A stretch of 64,000 bases of DNA from Rathayibacter rhapontici (GCF_001995175.1 NZ_MUKN01000016.1:1-64000); one strand, 5' to 3'. Counted from the stretch's first letter, positions 45,528 to 55,473 are shown. Numbers and translations are program-made. The notes: generated by a model from the sequence alone, not told the origin.

Positions 45528-46426
45528 ATGAGCACGACCGATCTCGATGTCGCCACGTCGCGCGCCACCGCCGCGATGGATCCGGCACGCGAGGAGAAGG
45601 ACGCGCGCACCCTCTCGCTCTTCCGCGCGGCCGCCGAGGCCACGGGCGCCGAGGGCGACCGCATCCGCGAGCGCATCGTGCTCGACCACCTCGGACTCGC
45701 CGAGGCCATGGCCCGCCGCGTCTCGCGCGGAGGCGGCGCCGGCGGCGACTGGGCGGACCTGCGCCAGGTGGCGTACGTGGGCCTGGTCAAGGCGCCCGCC
45801 GCTTCGCCCCCGAGCGCGGCGACAGCTTCGCGGCCTTCGCCGTGCCCACGATCACCGGCGAGCTCAAGCGCCACCTGAGGGACCTGGGCTGGATGGTCCG
45901 CCCGCCGCGCAGCGTGCAGGAGCTGCACCGTCGCTCCGGAGTCGTCGCCGAGGAGCTGTCGCAGGAGCTCGGCCGGCACCCCTCCGACCACGAGATCGCG
46001 CTGCGGCTCGGGGTCGGTGCCGCCGAGGTCGCCGACGCGCGCTCGGCGGGTCACCCGCTCTCGCTCGACGAGACGGTCGGCACGGGTGGCGAGGGTGGAG
46101 TGCGGCTCGGCGAGACGCTCGGCGGGGACGACGACAACCTCGCGGCGATCGACCGCCGTCACGGCCTCGCCACGGCCCTCGCGGAGCTCGAGGACGCGCA
46201 GCGCGAGCTGCTGCGCATGCGCTTCGTCGAGGAGATGACGCAGCAGCAGATCGCGGAGGCGCTCGGCACGACGCAGATGCAGGTCTCGCGTCTGCAGCGC
46301 CGGATCCTCGCGCAGCTCGCCGACCGCCTCGGCGCCCCCTCGCGATCGCATCAGCCGCGCTCCCCCCGCGCCCGCGTCGCCGTGGTCACGCCCGTCCGGC
46401 AGGCTCCGCGCCTGCGGTCCGCCTGA
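45528..46426 (+). pseudogene. SigB/SigF-type alternative sigma factor, frameshifted
   Basis: Region 1.2/2 begins EEKDARTLSLFRAAAEATG, IVLDHLGLAEAMARRVSRGGGAGGDWADLRQVAYVGLVKA. A break near 45793 leads into RRFAPERGDSFAAFAVPTITGELKRHLRDLGWMVRPPRSVQE (region 2.4/3), with region 4 ELEDAQRELLRMRFVEEMTQQQIAEALGTTQMQVSRLQRRIL. Adding one G in AAGGCG(G)CCC restores ~299 residues. Family members direct general-stress or sporulation-like regulons and are usually held by an RsbW-type anti-sigma factor; none is adjacent. The last 41 bases overlap the convergent GT9 gene. Confidence 0.85.
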
Positions 46427-47408
46427 GGTGCGCCTCGGCACGCGAGGGCAGCGAGGCGAGGGCGTCCAGGACGTCCTCGGTCTGCACGGCCAGGAGGGCC
46501 GGGTCCGGCTCGGAGGAGAAGACGTCGCCCTTGCGGAGCGACGCGTCGGTCAGGACGACGTGCGGTCCGCTCGCGGGCGGGCCCCAGGCCTCGGGCGGCG
46601 CCGGTCCGAAGATGACGACCGAGGGGATGCCGTACGCCGACGCCAGGTGCGCGGCTCCGGTGTCGACCGTGACCAGGGTCTCGGCGGCCGCCACGACGGC
46701 GGCGAACTCGACCAGGTCGACCTCTCCGGCCAGCACCTCCCCCGTGCCGGCGAGCTCGGCGACGCGACGGGCGCGATCGGCCTCGTTCGCTCCTCCGGTG
46801 TAGACGACGCGGTGCCCCTGGTCGGCGAGAGAGCGGGCGACCGCGGCGAAGCGCTCCTCGGGCCACTCGCGCGAGCCGTAGAAGGCGCCGATGTGCACGA
46901 CGGCGGCGCCGTCGACGCGGGGCGCGACCTCGGGGACCGCGATGGCGACGTCCTCGGGATCGGCGTCGAGTCCGATCGAGTTCACCAGGCGGGCCCAGCG
47001 GGCGCGCTCGAGCTCGCCGTCGATCCAGAGCGGGCGCGGGTCGTCGTGGCCCGCGTCGGGATCGAGCGCCGGCACGCGGAACTCGAGCGTGCGCTCGGGC
47101 TCGATCTCGGCGAGGCGCAGCCGCGACTCCGGGCCGTTGCCGTGCAGGTTGACGCCGAGCTCGACGCGACCGGCCGCCATCGGCAGCGGGTCGTCGAGAC
47201 CGTGCAGGGTGGGCACCAGAGCGTCCAGCCCCTCGACCAGGTCGACGATCGGCTCGAGCCAGGGCGTCGTGGCGAGGATCAGCCGATGCTCGGGGAAGCC
47301 GCGGCGCAGTGCCTTGAGGGCCGGCACCGCCACCAGGATGTCGCCGAGCTTGAGCGCGCGGAGCGCGAGGACCTCCGGGGTGCCGTCCGGTTCGGTGAGA
47401 GCGCGCAC
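46386..47408 (-). CDS. GT9-family glycosyltransferase (heptosyltransferase-like)
   Basis: 340 residues, GT-B fold: LALRALKLGDILVAVPALKALRRGFPEHRLI (the family's N-terminal LGD motif), VVHIGAFYGSREWPEERFAAVA (nucleotide loop), VVYTGGANEADRA, and VTVDTGAAHLASAYGIPSVVIFGPAPPEAWGP (the D-[ST]-G-x-x-H motif). GT9 enzymes such as WaaC/WaaF use ADP-heptose. AAGGAGG lies four bases before the GTG. It is divergent from the gmhB operon and probably part of the same pathway. Confidence 0.87.
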   Translation of the reverse strand: MRALTEPDGTPEVLALRALKLGDILVAVPALKALRRGFPEHRLILATTPWLEPIVDLVEGLDALVPTLHGLDDPLPMAAGRVELGVNLHGNGPESRLRLAEIEPERTLEFRVPALDPDAGHDDPRPLWIDGELERARWARLVNSIGLDADPEDVAIAVPEVAPRVDGAAVVHIGAFYGSREWPEERFAAVARSLADQGHRVVYTGGANEADRARRVAELAGTGEVLAGEVDLVEFAAVVAAAETLVTVDTGAAHLASAYGIPSVVIFGPAPPEAWGPPASGPHVVLTDASLRKGDVFSSEPDPALLAVQTEDVLDALASLPSRAEAHLRRTAGAEPAGRA

Positions 47409-47496
47409 GGCGCCTCCTTCCTGTCGGACGTCCCGTACCCCGTCCCCGCAGGCTCAGACGCGCGGACTCCGATCCCGACGCGCCCGAGCGGCACCA

Positions 47497-47529
47497 CTTC
47501 TCCTCGGCACCGTTTACGAGGAGGAGAAG
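47497..47529. promoter_or_regulatory. Inverted repeat in the divergent gt9/gmhB promoter region
   Basis: CTTCTCCTC and GAGGAGAAG (9-base perfect arms) around a 15-base loop, 18 bases before the gmhB start. It could be an operator for the heptose operon or a 5' hairpin that masks its ribosome-binding site, since the right arm is purine-rich. Confidence 0.4.
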
Positions 47530-47546
47530 CAGGGTACGAGAACGGT

Positions 47547-48149
47547 GTGACCGACCCGATGCACCCGAGCGAGCAGCGCGGCACCGCCGAGCTCGAGCGG
47601 ACCCCGCGACTGCGCGGGATCCTCTTCGACCGCGATGCCACGCTCGTCGTCGACGTGCCCTACAACGGCGACCCCGCCCGGGTCGAGCCGATGCCGACCG
47701 CCCTCGACGCCGTCGAGCGCGCGCGCGAGGCAGGGCTGTCGATCGGAGTCGTCACGAACCAGTCGGGCATCGCTCGCGGCATCATCGACCGATCGCAGGC
47801 CGACGCGGTGAACCGGCGGGTCGACGAGCTCTTCGGCGGCTTCGACGTCTGGATGCTCTGCCCGCACGGCCCCGAGGACGGCTGCGGCTGCCGCAAGCCC
47901 GCGCCCGGGATGGTGCTGGGCGCCGCCGAGGCACTCGGGCTGCCCGCCGACTCCCTCGCCGTGATCGGCGACATCGGCGCCGACGTGGGTGCCGCGGCCA
48001 ACGCGGGTGCGCGGGGCGTGCTCGTCCCCACTCCGATCACCCGGGCCGAGGAGGTGGCGGCCGCGACGCTGCGCGCCGACACGCTCCTCGAGGCGGTCGA
48101 GCTGCTCCTGGCGATGCAGCCGGACCCGTCAGAGGAGGGCACGGCATGA
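47547..48149 (+). CDS. gmhB: D-glycero-D-manno-heptose 1,7-bisphosphate 7-phosphatase (HAD-IIIA)
   Basis: 200 residues. HAD motif I GILFDRDATLVVDVPYNGDP (Asp nucleophile and D+2), motif II SIGVVTNQSGIARG, motif III/IV CRKPAPGM...IGDIGADVGAAANAG. The GmhB zinc loop CPHGPEDGCGCRKP (C-x-H-x8-C-x-C) is intact. It removes the 7-phosphate of heptose bisphosphate. The G of the usual DRDGT is A. The GTG start is preferred; an ATG four codons later is possible. The stop overlaps the next GT9 start (ATGA). Confidence 0.86.
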   Translation: MTDPMHPSEQRGTAELERTPRLRGILFDRDATLVVDVPYNGDPARVEPMPTALDAVERAREAGLSIGVVTNQSGIARGIIDRSQADAVNRRVDELFGGFDVWMLCPHGPEDGCGCRKPAPGMVLGAAEALGLPADSLAVIGDIGADVGAAANAGARGVLVPTPITRAEEVAAATLRADTLLEAVELLLAMQPDPSEEGTA

Positions 48150-49204
48150 CCCGCCGCGTCCTCGTCGCCCGCCTCGACAGCGCGGGCGACGTGCTCCTCT
48201 GCGGCCCCGCCGTGCGCGCGATCGCCGCCGACGCCGAAGTGCTGCTGCTCGCGGGCCCCCAGGGCGCGCCCGCCGCGGCCTTGCTGCCCGGCCCGACGAG
48301 CGTCCGCACCTGGTGGTGCCCGTGGATCGGCGACGCGTCGCGACCGGTCGACGCCGCGCTCGTGGCGGAGCTGCACGCGATCGTCGAGGAGTTCGCCCCG
48401 GACGAGGCCGTCATCCTGACCTCCTTCCACCAGTCGCCGCTGCCGCTCGCTCTGCTGCTGCGCCTGGCGGGCGTCGCGAGGATCAGCGGCGCCTCCGTCG
48501 ACTTCGCCGGTGCCCTGCTCGACGTGCGCCTCGTGCCGGGCGAGACCCTCGAGGAGGACCAGCCCGAGCCGGAGCGCGCGCTCGCCATCGCCGCGGCCGC
48601 CGGCTTCGCACTGCCCGAGGGCGACGACGGCCGTCTGCGCGTGCGCCGCGAGGGCGCTCTGCCGGCCGCGCTCGAGGGAGTCGGCCCCTACGTCGTCGTG
48701 CACCCCGGAGCGGCGGTGCCGGCCCGCGCCTGGCCCGCGGCGAACGCGGCCCGCGCCGTCGAGCTGCTCGCGGACGAGGGCTTCGCCGTCGCGGTGACCG
48801 GCGGCCCCGGCGAGCGCGCTCTCACGGCCGAGGTCGCCGGCACCCGCGGCATCGACCTGGGCGGCGCGACCGACTTCGCCGGTGCAGCCGAGGTGCTCGG
48901 CCGCGCCGAGGTCGTCGTCAGCGGCAACACCGGCCCGGCGCACCTCGCCGCCGCCGTCGGCACTCCGGTCGTCAGCCTGTTCTCCCCCGTCGTCCCCGCG
49001 ATCCGCTGGGCGCCCTACGGCGTTCCGGTGGAGCTGCTGGGCGACCAGGGCGCCGCGTGCGCCGGCTCCCGCGCCCGGGTCTGCCCGCTGCCCGGCCATC
49101 CCTGTCTGGCGGGGGTGAGCGCCGAGGAGGCGGTCGCCGCCGTCCTGCGACTCCGCGCCCTCGGGCGCTCCACCACCACGACCACGACGGAGGCGATGGC
49201 ATGA
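48146..49204 (+). CDS. GT9-family glycosyltransferase (heptosyltransferase-like)
   Basis: 352 residues: [23 protein letters not shown] (N-terminal GD motif), [30 protein letters not shown] (nucleotide site), [18 protein letters not shown], and [28 protein letters not shown] (N-T-G-P-x-H motif). It is the second of three GT9 genes in the island and is coupled to gmhB by ATGA. The C-terminus is a Thr-rich tail ([11 protein letters not shown]). Confidence 0.87.
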   Translation: MTRRVLVARLDSAGDVLLCGPAVRAIAADAEVLLLAGPQGAPAAALLPGPTSVRTWWCPWIGDASRPVDAALVAELHAIVEEFAPDEAVILTSFHQSPLPLALLLRLAGVARISGASVDFAGALLDVRLVPGETLEEDQPEPERALAIAAAAGFALPEGDDGRLRVRREGALPAALEGVGPYVVVHPGAAVPARAWPAANAARAVELLADEGFAVAVTGGPGERALTAEVAGTRGIDLGGATDFAGAAEVLGRAEVVVSGNTGPAHLAAAVGTPVVSLFSPVVPAIRWAPYGVPVELLGDQGAACAGSRARVCPLPGHPCLAGVSAEEAVAAVLRLRALGRSTTTTTTEAMA

Positions 49205-50211
49205 GGATCCTCCTCTGGCACGTGCACGGCGGCTGGGCGGACGCGTTCGTCCGCGGCGACCACGAGTACCTGCTCCCCACGACGGACGCCCGCGACGGCT
49301 GGGGCCTGGGCACCGGCGGGCGCGACTGGCCGAACGCGATCGAGATCGCCCCCGAGGACCTGCGCGACGCCGACATCGACGTCGTGCTCCTGCAGCGACC
49401 CGAGGAGCTCGCGGAGGCCGAGCGCCTGCTGGGCCGGCGCCTCGGCCTCGACGTGCCCGCCGTCTACGTCGAGCACAACACCCCGCGCGGGGACGCCCCG
49501 ACCAGCCGCCACCCGCTCGCCGACCGCGACGACCTCCTCCTGGTGCACGTCACGCACTTCAACGCGCTGATGTGGGACACGGGCTCGACGGCCACCACGG
49601 TGATCGAGCACGGGATCCACGACCCGGGGCCCCTCTACACGGGCGAGCTCGCGCACTTCGGTGTGGTGATCAACGAGCCGGTGCGCCGCAACCGCGTCAC
49701 CGGCACCGATCTGCTGCCCCGCTTCGCCGAGGTCGCCCCGCTGGACGTCTTCGGGATGAAGACCGAGGGCCTGGCCGAGCTGCCCGGCTTCCCGGAGGGC
49801 CGGCTCGACGTGCTCGGCGACGTGCGGACGAGCGAGATGCACGCGCAGCTCGCCCGCCGCCGCGTCTACCTCCACCCGTTCCGCTGGACCTCGCTCGGCC
49901 TCGCGCTCCTCGAGGCGATGCACCTGGGCATGCCCGTGATCGCGCTCGAGACGACCGAGGCGGGCCGCGCCGTGCCGCCCGGCGCGGGAGCGGTCTCGAA
50001 CGACCTCGACGAGCTCGTCGCCGCCGCTCGCGAGCTGATCGCGGATCCGGAGCGCGCCGCCGCCGCCGGGGCGATCGCCCGCGAGAGCGTCCTCGAGCGC
50101 TACGGACTCGCCCGGTTCCACCGGGACTGGGACGAGGTCCTCTCCGATCGTCCGCGCCGCACCGGCCGGGCCCTCACCGCCGCAGGGACCCGAGGAGGGA
50201 GCACCCGATGA
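49201..50211 (+). CDS. GT4-like glycosyltransferase
   Basis: 336 residues. N-domain [34 protein letters not shown] and [12 protein letters not shown]-domain [49 protein letters not shown] (an E-x7-E-like site around [12 protein letters not shown]). The WHVHGGW opening and a shortened C-domain set it apart from the classical GT4 genes nearby. It is coupled to its neighbours by ATGA on both sides, so it should act on the same heptose-containing glycan. Confidence 0.78.
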   Translation: MRILLWHVHGGWADAFVRGDHEYLLPTTDARDGWGLGTGGRDWPNAIEIAPEDLRDADIDVVLLQRPEELAEAERLLGRRLGLDVPAVYVEHNTPRGDAPTSRHPLADRDDLLLVHVTHFNALMWDTGSTATTVIEHGIHDPGPLYTGELAHFGVVINEPVRRNRVTGTDLLPRFAEVAPLDVFGMKTEGLAELPGFPEGRLDVLGDVRTSEMHAQLARRRVYLHPFRWTSLGLALLEAMHLGMPVIALETTEAGRAVPPGAGAVSNDLDELVAAARELIADPERAAAAGAIARESVLERYGLARFHRDWDEVLSDRPRRTGRALTAAGTRGGSTR

Positions 50212-51539
50212 AGCACACCACCACCACCACCACCCGACCGCTCGCGATCGCGATGGTCTCGGAGCACGCCAGCCCGCTGGCGACGCTCGGAGGCGTCGAC
50301 GCGGGCGGGCAGAACGTGCACGTCGCGGCCCTCGCCGACGCGCTCGCGCGCCGCGGCCACCGCGTCACCGTCTACACCCGGCGAGACGACCCCTCCCTCC
50401 CCCGGCGCGTCCCCTTCACCTCGGGGGTGGAGGTGGTGCACATCGACGCCGGGCCCGCCGCGAAGGTGTCGAAGGACGAGCTGCTCCCCTACATGGGCGA
50501 CTTCGCCGTCGACCTCGCGAACGACTGGCTCGACTCCCGCCCCGACCTCGTGCACAGCCACTTCTGGATGTCCGGGGTCGCCGCGCTCGACGCGTCGGAG
50601 CGGGTGGAGCGCGCGACCGGCCGCCGCGTGCCCGTGTTCCACACGTTCCACGCGCTCGGAGTGGTCAAGCGCCGCCAGCAGGGCGCACTCGACACGAGCC
50701 CGGAGGAGCGCGCCTGGCTCGAGCCGGGCGTCGGCCAGCGCGCCGACGGCGTCGTCGCCACCTGCTCGGACGAGGCGTTCGAGCTCAAGGGCCTCGGCGT
50801 GCCGACGGGCAGCATCTCGGTCGTCCCGTGCGGAGTGGACCTCGAGCGCTTCTCCCCCGACGGACCCGTCGCCGAGAAGACCCGCCCGCTCCGCCTCATG
50901 AGCATCGGCCGTCTCGTGCCCCGCAAGGGCATGGGCCACGCGATCGAGGCGCTCGCGCGTCTGGTGCAGGACGGCCACGACGCCGAGCTCGTCATCGTCG
51001 GCGGCTCCGGCTCCGGCGACGCCCTCGCGGCCGACCCCGAGTACCAGCGCCTGCACGGCGTCGCCGAGGGCCTCGGAGTCGCGGATCGCGTCCACCTCGT
51101 GGGCCAGCTCTCGCAGACCGAGATGCCCGCGATGCTCCGCTCGGCCGACATCGTCGTCTGCGCCCCCTGGTACGAGCCGTTCGGCATCGTGCCGCTGGAG
51201 GCGATGGCGTGCGGCCGGCCGGTCGTCGCGTCCTCGGTCGGCGGGCTCATCGACACCGTCGTCGAGGACGTCACCGGCGTGCACGTGCCGCCCCGCGACC
51301 CGGCGGCCCTGGCCGCCGCCCTCGCCGCTCTGATCGCCGACCCCGAGCGCGCCCGCGCCTACGGAGCCGCGGGTCGCGAGCGCGTCGAGTCGCGCTACTC
51401 CTGGGACCGCGTCGCCGCGGACACCGAGCGCGCGTACCTCACCACCCTCGCCGGACTCGGCGACGCAGAGGCCGTCCTGACCGGCGCCTCCCTCTCCTCC
51501 CACTCCTCCAAGCCCCGGAAGGCGGCCCCGCGACGATGA
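50208..51539 (+). CDS. GT4-family glycosyltransferase
   Basis: 443 residues. [33 protein letters not shown] (acceptor loop), [25 protein letters not shown] hinge, [18 protein letters not shown], and [28 protein letters not shown] (retaining GT4 E-x7-E motif, ~residue 330). It resembles D-inositol-3-phosphate/MshA- and sucrose-phosphate-synthase-type enzymes in fold, but genomic position ties it to heptose glycan assembly. The N-terminus [11 protein letters not shown] is unusual. The ATG overlaps the previous stop and the TGA overlaps gmhA. Confidence 0.86.
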   Translation: MKHTTTTTTRPLAIAMVSEHASPLATLGGVDAGGQNVHVAALADALARRGHRVTVYTRRDDPSLPRRVPFTSGVEVVHIDAGPAAKVSKDELLPYMGDFAVDLANDWLDSRPDLVHSHFWMSGVAALDASERVERATGRRVPVFHTFHALGVVKRRQQGALDTSPEERAWLEPGVGQRADGVVATCSDEAFELKGLGVPTGSISVVPCGVDLERFSPDGPVAEKTRPLRLMSIGRLVPRKGMGHAIEALARLVQDGHDAELVIVGGSGSGDALAADPEYQRLHGVAEGLGVADRVHLVGQLSQTEMPAMLRSADIVVCAPWYEPFGIVPLEAMACGRPVVASSVGGLIDTVVEDVTGVHVPPRDPAALAAALAALIADPERARAYGAAGRERVESRYSWDRVAADTERAYLTTLAGLGDAEAVLTGASLSSHSSKPRKAAPRR

Positions 51540-52155
51540 GCATCGACACCGTGCTGGACACCCCGACGGACGCCGCCCGGCGGATCGTCGACGACCACAT
51601 CGCCCGCTCGCTCGACGTCGTCGCGCAGCTGGAGCGCCACTCGGAGCAGATCGTCGCCTGGGGCGTCGAGCTCGCCGACCGCCTGCACTCGGGTGCCCGG
51701 CTGCTCGCGGCCGGCAACGGCGGCTCGGCGGCCGAGGCGCAGCACCTGACGGCCGAGCTCGTCGGCCGCTTCGACGGCGACCGCGTGCCGTTCTCGGCGA
51801 TCTCGCTGCACGCCGAGACGTCCAGCCTCACCGCGATCGGCAACGACTACGGCTTCGACCACGTCTTCGCCCGCCAGGTCACGGCCCACGCGCGCGCCGG
51901 CGACGTGGTCGTGCTGCTCTCGACCAGCGGGCGCAGCGCCAACCTGCTGCACGCGGCCGAGGCGGCCCGCGCGGCGGGCGCCCGCACCTGGGCGCTGACC
52001 GGCGACGGACCCAACCCGCTGACGACGCGTGCGACGAGGCGATCGCCCTGGAGGGCCACGGCTCGAACGTGCAGGAGGCGCAGCTCGTGCTCGTGCACGC
52101 GCTCTGCCGGGCCTTCGAGCACCGCATCCGCGCCCGCACGGGAGCCGCCGCGTGA
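51536..52155 (+). pseudogene. gmhA: Sedoheptulose-7-phosphate isomerase (GmhA), frameshifted
   Basis: SIS-domain isomerase making D-glycero-D-manno-heptose-7-phosphate. LLAAGNGGSAAEAQHLTAELVGRF, ISLHAETSSLTAIGNDYGFDHVFARQV (GmhA hallmark with catalytic Glu) and VLLSTSGRSANLLHAAEAARAAG are in frame. At ~52022 the frame shifts and CDEAIALEGHGSNVQEAQLVLVHALCRAFEHRI (the His helix) follows. One added base restores ~206 residues, normal length. It is coupled on both sides (ATGA, GTGA). Confidence 0.86.
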
Positions 52156-53527
52156 GCCCGCGCCTGCGGATCGCCGTCGTCGGCGACGTGATGCTCGACG
52201 TCGACCTCTCCGGCCCCGCCGAGCGGCTGAGTCCCGACGCGCCGGTGCCCGTCGTCGACGTCTCGACCCGCGGCGTGCGCGCCGGCGGTGCCGGGCTCGT
52301 CGCGCGGATGCTCGCCCGCGACGGTCACGACGTCACCCTCGTGACGGCGCTGGCCGACGACTCCGACGCCGACGTGGCGGAGCTGCGCGCGGCGCTGGAC
52401 GGGATCCGCGTGGTCGCCGGGCCGTCGGGAGCACCGACTCCGGTGAAGACCCGCGTCGCCGCCTCGGGGCAGGCCGTCGTGCGCTTCGACCGCGGCTGCG
52501 AGCGCCCGCCGGTCCCCGCCGTCACCGACGGCATGCTGGCGGCGCTGCAGGACGTCGACGCCGTCGTCGTCGCCGACTACGGCCGCCGCCTCACCGAGGA
52601 CGAGTCGCTCCGCGCTGCTCTCGACGCACTCGCGGTCCCCCTGGTGTGGGATCCGCACCCGCGCGGCACCGCTCCCGTCGCGGGCACGACGCTCGCGACT
52701 CCGAACCTCGCCGAGGCGACCGGGTTCTCTGGTGCGAGCGGACGCGGCGTCACCCTCGCCGAGACGGCCGCCACGACCCTGCTCGAGCGCTGGGGCTGCG
52801 GCGCCGTCGCGGTGACGATGGGCGGCAGCGGGGCTCTGGTGCGCTCGCGCGGCGCCGGTGTGCCCGTCGTGGTCCCTGCCGCCTCCGTGCCGCCGACCGA
52901 TCCGTGCGGAGCGGGCGACCGCTTCGCCGCGTCGGCCGCCGTGGCCCTCGCGGGCGGAGCGACCCCCTCCCAGGCCGTGGGCGCCGCCGTCGCGGACGCG
53001 GGCGCCTACCTCCTCGCGGGAGGCGTCGCCTCGCTGGCCGCGCCGACCGACACCGCCGTGCTGCACAGCGCCGGAGTCGACGCCCTGCGCGTCGCCGAGG
53101 CGTCCGCGGCTCCGGAGGCACGGTCGTCGCGACGGGCGGCTGCTTCGACCTGCTGCACGCGGGCCACGCCCGCACGCTCTCGGCGGCCCGGGCGCTGGGC
53201 GACTGCCTGATCGTGTGCCTCAACTCCGACGACTCGGTGCGCCGCCTCAAGGGCGCGTCGCGCCCGATCATCCCCGAGGACGACCGGGTCGATCTGCTGC
53301 TCGCGCTCGAGTGCGTCGACGCGGTGCTCGTCTTCGGCGAGGACACCCCCGACGAGGCGCTGCGCCGCATCCGCCCCGACGTCTGGGTGAAGGGCGGCGA
53401 CTACTCCGCCGAGTCCCTCCCCGAGACCGCGACCGTCGCCGAGTGGGGCGGGCGCGTGCTCACCGTGCCGTACCACCCGGGCCGCTCGACCACCCACCTC
53501 GCCGCGGCGCTCGCCCGCGTCGGCTGA
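52152..53527 (+). pseudogene. hldE: Bifunctional heptose-7-phosphate kinase / heptose-1-phosphate adenylyltransferase, frameshifted
   Basis: Two fused domains. The PfkB-type kinase (IAVVGDVMLDVDLSGPAERLSPDAPVPVVDV, GGAGLVARMLARDG, DPCGAGDRFAASAA with catalytic Asp) makes the bisphosphate. The nucleotidyltransferase (VVATGGCFDLLHAGHARTL with HxGH, NSDDSVRRLKGASRP, ALECVDAVLVFGEDTPDEAL, WVKGGDYSAESLPE) makes ADP-heptose. The break at ~53104 separates them; one added base joins kinase and transferase as in E. coli HldE (~458 residues). With gmhA and gmhB this completes ADP-D-glycero-D-manno-heptose synthesis. Confidence 0.87.
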
Positions 53528-53595
53528 CCTCACCACTCCCGCCCCGCGGCGGCCCGCCACCCGCGCGCCGTCGCACCGTCACCCAGAAGGACATC

Positions 53596-54300
53596 ATGAG
53601 TCTCACCCCCACCCCCATCGGCCGCGTCCTGATCACCGGAGGAGCCTCCGGCCTCGGTGCCGCCGTCGCGGCCGCCGTCACCGCCGCGGGCGGCACCCCG
53701 ATCGTGCTCGACCGCGACGTCTCGAGCGTGGCGGAGGGCGTCGCCGCCTACCAGGTGGACGTCGCGAAGACCCGCGAGGCCGAGAAGGCCGTCGTCGACA
53801 TCGCCCGCGAGCACGGCGGACTCGACGCCGTGGTCACCGCCGCCGGGATCGACCGCTGCGGCCGCCTCGTCGACGTCGACCCGGAGGAGTGGGAGCGCGT
53901 CATCTCGGTCAACCTCCTCGGCACCGCCGCGGTGGTCCGGGCAGCGCTGCCGTTCCTGACCGAGACGCACGGACGCGTCGTCACCGTCGCCTCCTCGCTC
54001 GCGATCAAGGCCGTCTCGGACGCGACCGCCTACTGCGCGTCGAAGTTCGGCGTGCTCGGCTTCACCCGCGCCCTCGCCGCCGAGACCAAGGGCGAGATCG
54101 GCGTCACGACGCTCATCCCCTCCGGCATGAAGACGCGCTTCTTCGACGACCGCGACGCGCAGTACAAGCCGGGCCCCGACGCCCTGCTCAACGAGCCCGA
54201 GAACGTGGCGAACGCGGTCATGTTCGTCCTCGGCCAGCCGCAGGGCTGCGAGGTGCGCGAGCTCGTCATCACGCACGAGGAGGAGCCGTCCTGGCCGTGA
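53596..54300 (+). CDS. Short-chain dehydrogenase/reductase
   Basis: 234 residues, classical SDR: VLITGGASGLGAAVAAAVTAAGG, VTAAGIDRCG, VNLLGTAAVVRAALPFL, VASSLAIKAVSDATAYCASK (Ser, YxxxK). It has no extended substrate domain, so it is not the HldD epimerase (an extended SDR). As the last gene of the heptose operon it may modify the sugar or the acceptor; substrate unknown. AGAAGGA lies about six bases before the ATG. Confidence 0.86.
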   Translation: MSLTPTPIGRVLITGGASGLGAAVAAAVTAAGGTPIVLDRDVSSVAEGVAAYQVDVAKTREAEKAVVDIAREHGGLDAVVTAAGIDRCGRLVDVDPEEWERVISVNLLGTAAVVRAALPFLTETHGRVVTVASSLAIKAVSDATAYCASKFGVLGFTRALAAETKGEIGVTTLIPSGMKTRFFDDRDAQYKPGPDALLNEPENVANAVMFVLGQPQGCEVRELVITHEEEPSWP

Positions 54301-54329
54301 GCCGCCTGATCCCCTAGGGATCGCTTCCC

Positions 54330-54386
54330 CGAGACGCCACTCCGGTCCGCGACACATCGTCGCAGGCGCACCGGAGTGGCGTCTCG
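54330..54386. terminator. Bidirectional hairpin terminator
   Basis: CGAGACGCCACTCCGGT and ACCGGAGTGGCGTCTCG form perfect 17-base arms at 54330-54346 and 54370-54386, between the convergent SDR and GT9 genes. It marks the end of the heptose operon. Confidence 0.85.
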
Positions 54387-54390
54387 CGTC

Positions 54391-55473
54391 TCAGCGGGTG
54401 GCGGCGAGGACCTCGCGCACGTCCTCCAGGACGGCCTCGATCCGCACGTCCGCCACGAAGGACGGGTCGTGCTCGCAGCGCGGAGCCGTCCAGCCGACCT
54501 GCGTCGCGTCGCGACCGCAGACGGGGCACGCCGTCGTCCAGCTCAGCTGCACGCGGTGGCGCTGCCGGCCCAGCGGGGCGGCGTTGATGGCGTTGCCCAC
54601 CCAGAAGACGCCGACGGTGGGAGCGCCGACCGCGGCCGCGAGGTGGCGGGGTCCGCTGTCGTTGCCGAGCACGAGGTCGGCGAGCGAGAGCAGCGGAGCG
54701 AGGTCGCGCAGCTCCACGCGTCCCGCCCACGACTCGGTGCCGGGCGCCCCCGCGACGATCGCGTCGGCCGCGGGCACGTCGGAGTCGTCGCCGACGACGA
54801 GCACGCGCGCTCCGTCCTCGAGCAGGGCCCGGGCGACCACGGCGAACGAGTCGGAGGGCCAGCGGCGGCGCGGATCCGTCGCTCCCGGGTGGATCAGCAC
54901 GAGCGGGCCGTCACCGCCCAGGGTCGCGGCGAGCCGGTCGCGCCGCTCGACGTCGACGTGGAGCTCGGGCTCGAGCCGGACCGCGGGTGCCCCGGCGAGG
55001 CCGACGACCTCCAGCGCGCGCAGCATCTCGTGCTGGTAGTAGACGTAGGGGATGGTGCGCTCGAGCTCCTCCGCGTCGGGCGTGCGGCAGCCGACGGTGT
55101 GGCGCGCTCCGAGGCGCTGCAGGAACGGGTTGGAGTAGCGACCGCCGCCGTGCAGCTGCACGGCGAGGTCGAACCGGCGTGCGCGCATCCGGGCGGTGAA
55201 GTCCTCGACGACCCGCGGGTCCTCGCCCTCGCCGTCGCGGACGCCCTGCGCCACGGGCAGCACCTCCACGTCGGCGACGGGCGACACCCCGCCCTCGAGC
55301 AGGACCCGGTGGGCGGGGGTGCCGAGCAGGGTGATCTCGGCGTCGGGGTAGGCGGCGGCCAGCGCGTCCACGGCGGGCAGCGCGAACAGCAGGTCGCCGA
55401 GGCCGCCGCCGCGGAGCACGGCGATCCTCTCGACTCCGTCGAAGCGCTCTCGGAGGGGGGCGATGGCGACCAC
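54391..55473 (-). CDS. GT9-family glycosyltransferase (heptosyltransferase-like)
   Basis: 360 residues: RIAVLRGGGLGDLLFALPAVDAL (N-terminal GLGD motif), LHGGGRYSNPFLQRLGA, VLIHPGATDPRRRWPSDSFAVVARAL (nucleotide loop) and LVLGNDSGPRHLAAAVGAPTVGVFWVGN (N-D-S-G-P-x-H). A CPVCGRDATQ...CEHD segment near the C-terminus places three Cys and a His for a possible metal site. It is the third GT9 of the island, on the opposite strand; the GTG is preceded by AGAGGAAC. Confidence 0.87.
   Translation of the reverse strand: MVAIAPLRERFDGVERIAVLRGGGLGDLLFALPAVDALAAAYPDAEITLLGTPAHRVLLEGGVSPVADVEVLPVAQGVRDGEGEDPRVVEDFTARMRARRFDLAVQLHGGGRYSNPFLQRLGARHTVGCRTPDAEELERTIPYVYYQHEMLRALEVVGLAGAPAVRLEPELHVDVERRDRLAATLGGDGPLVLIHPGATDPRRRWPSDSFAVVARALLEDGARVLVVGDDSDVPAADAIVAGAPGTESWAGRVELRDLAPLLSLADLVLGNDSGPRHLAAAVGAPTVGVFWVGNAINAAPLGRQRHRVQLSWTTACPVCGRDATQVGWTAPRCEHDPSFVADVRIEAVLEDVREVLAATR

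Noticed and set aside
45528-46426. Programmed frameshifting in the sigma factor and similar genes
   Set aside because: Sites lack a common slippery heptamer or stop-codon context, and sixteen unrelated genes show the same loss, so base loss in the sequence is simpler.
53596-54300. SDR as the HldD heptose epimerase
   Set aside because: It is a 234-residue classical SDR without the extended substrate domain and family motifs of HldD.
46386-55473. LPS core locus implying a Gram-negative host
   Set aside because: No lipid A, Lpt or outer-membrane genes are present. Promoters, gene families and GC content fit an actinobacterium.
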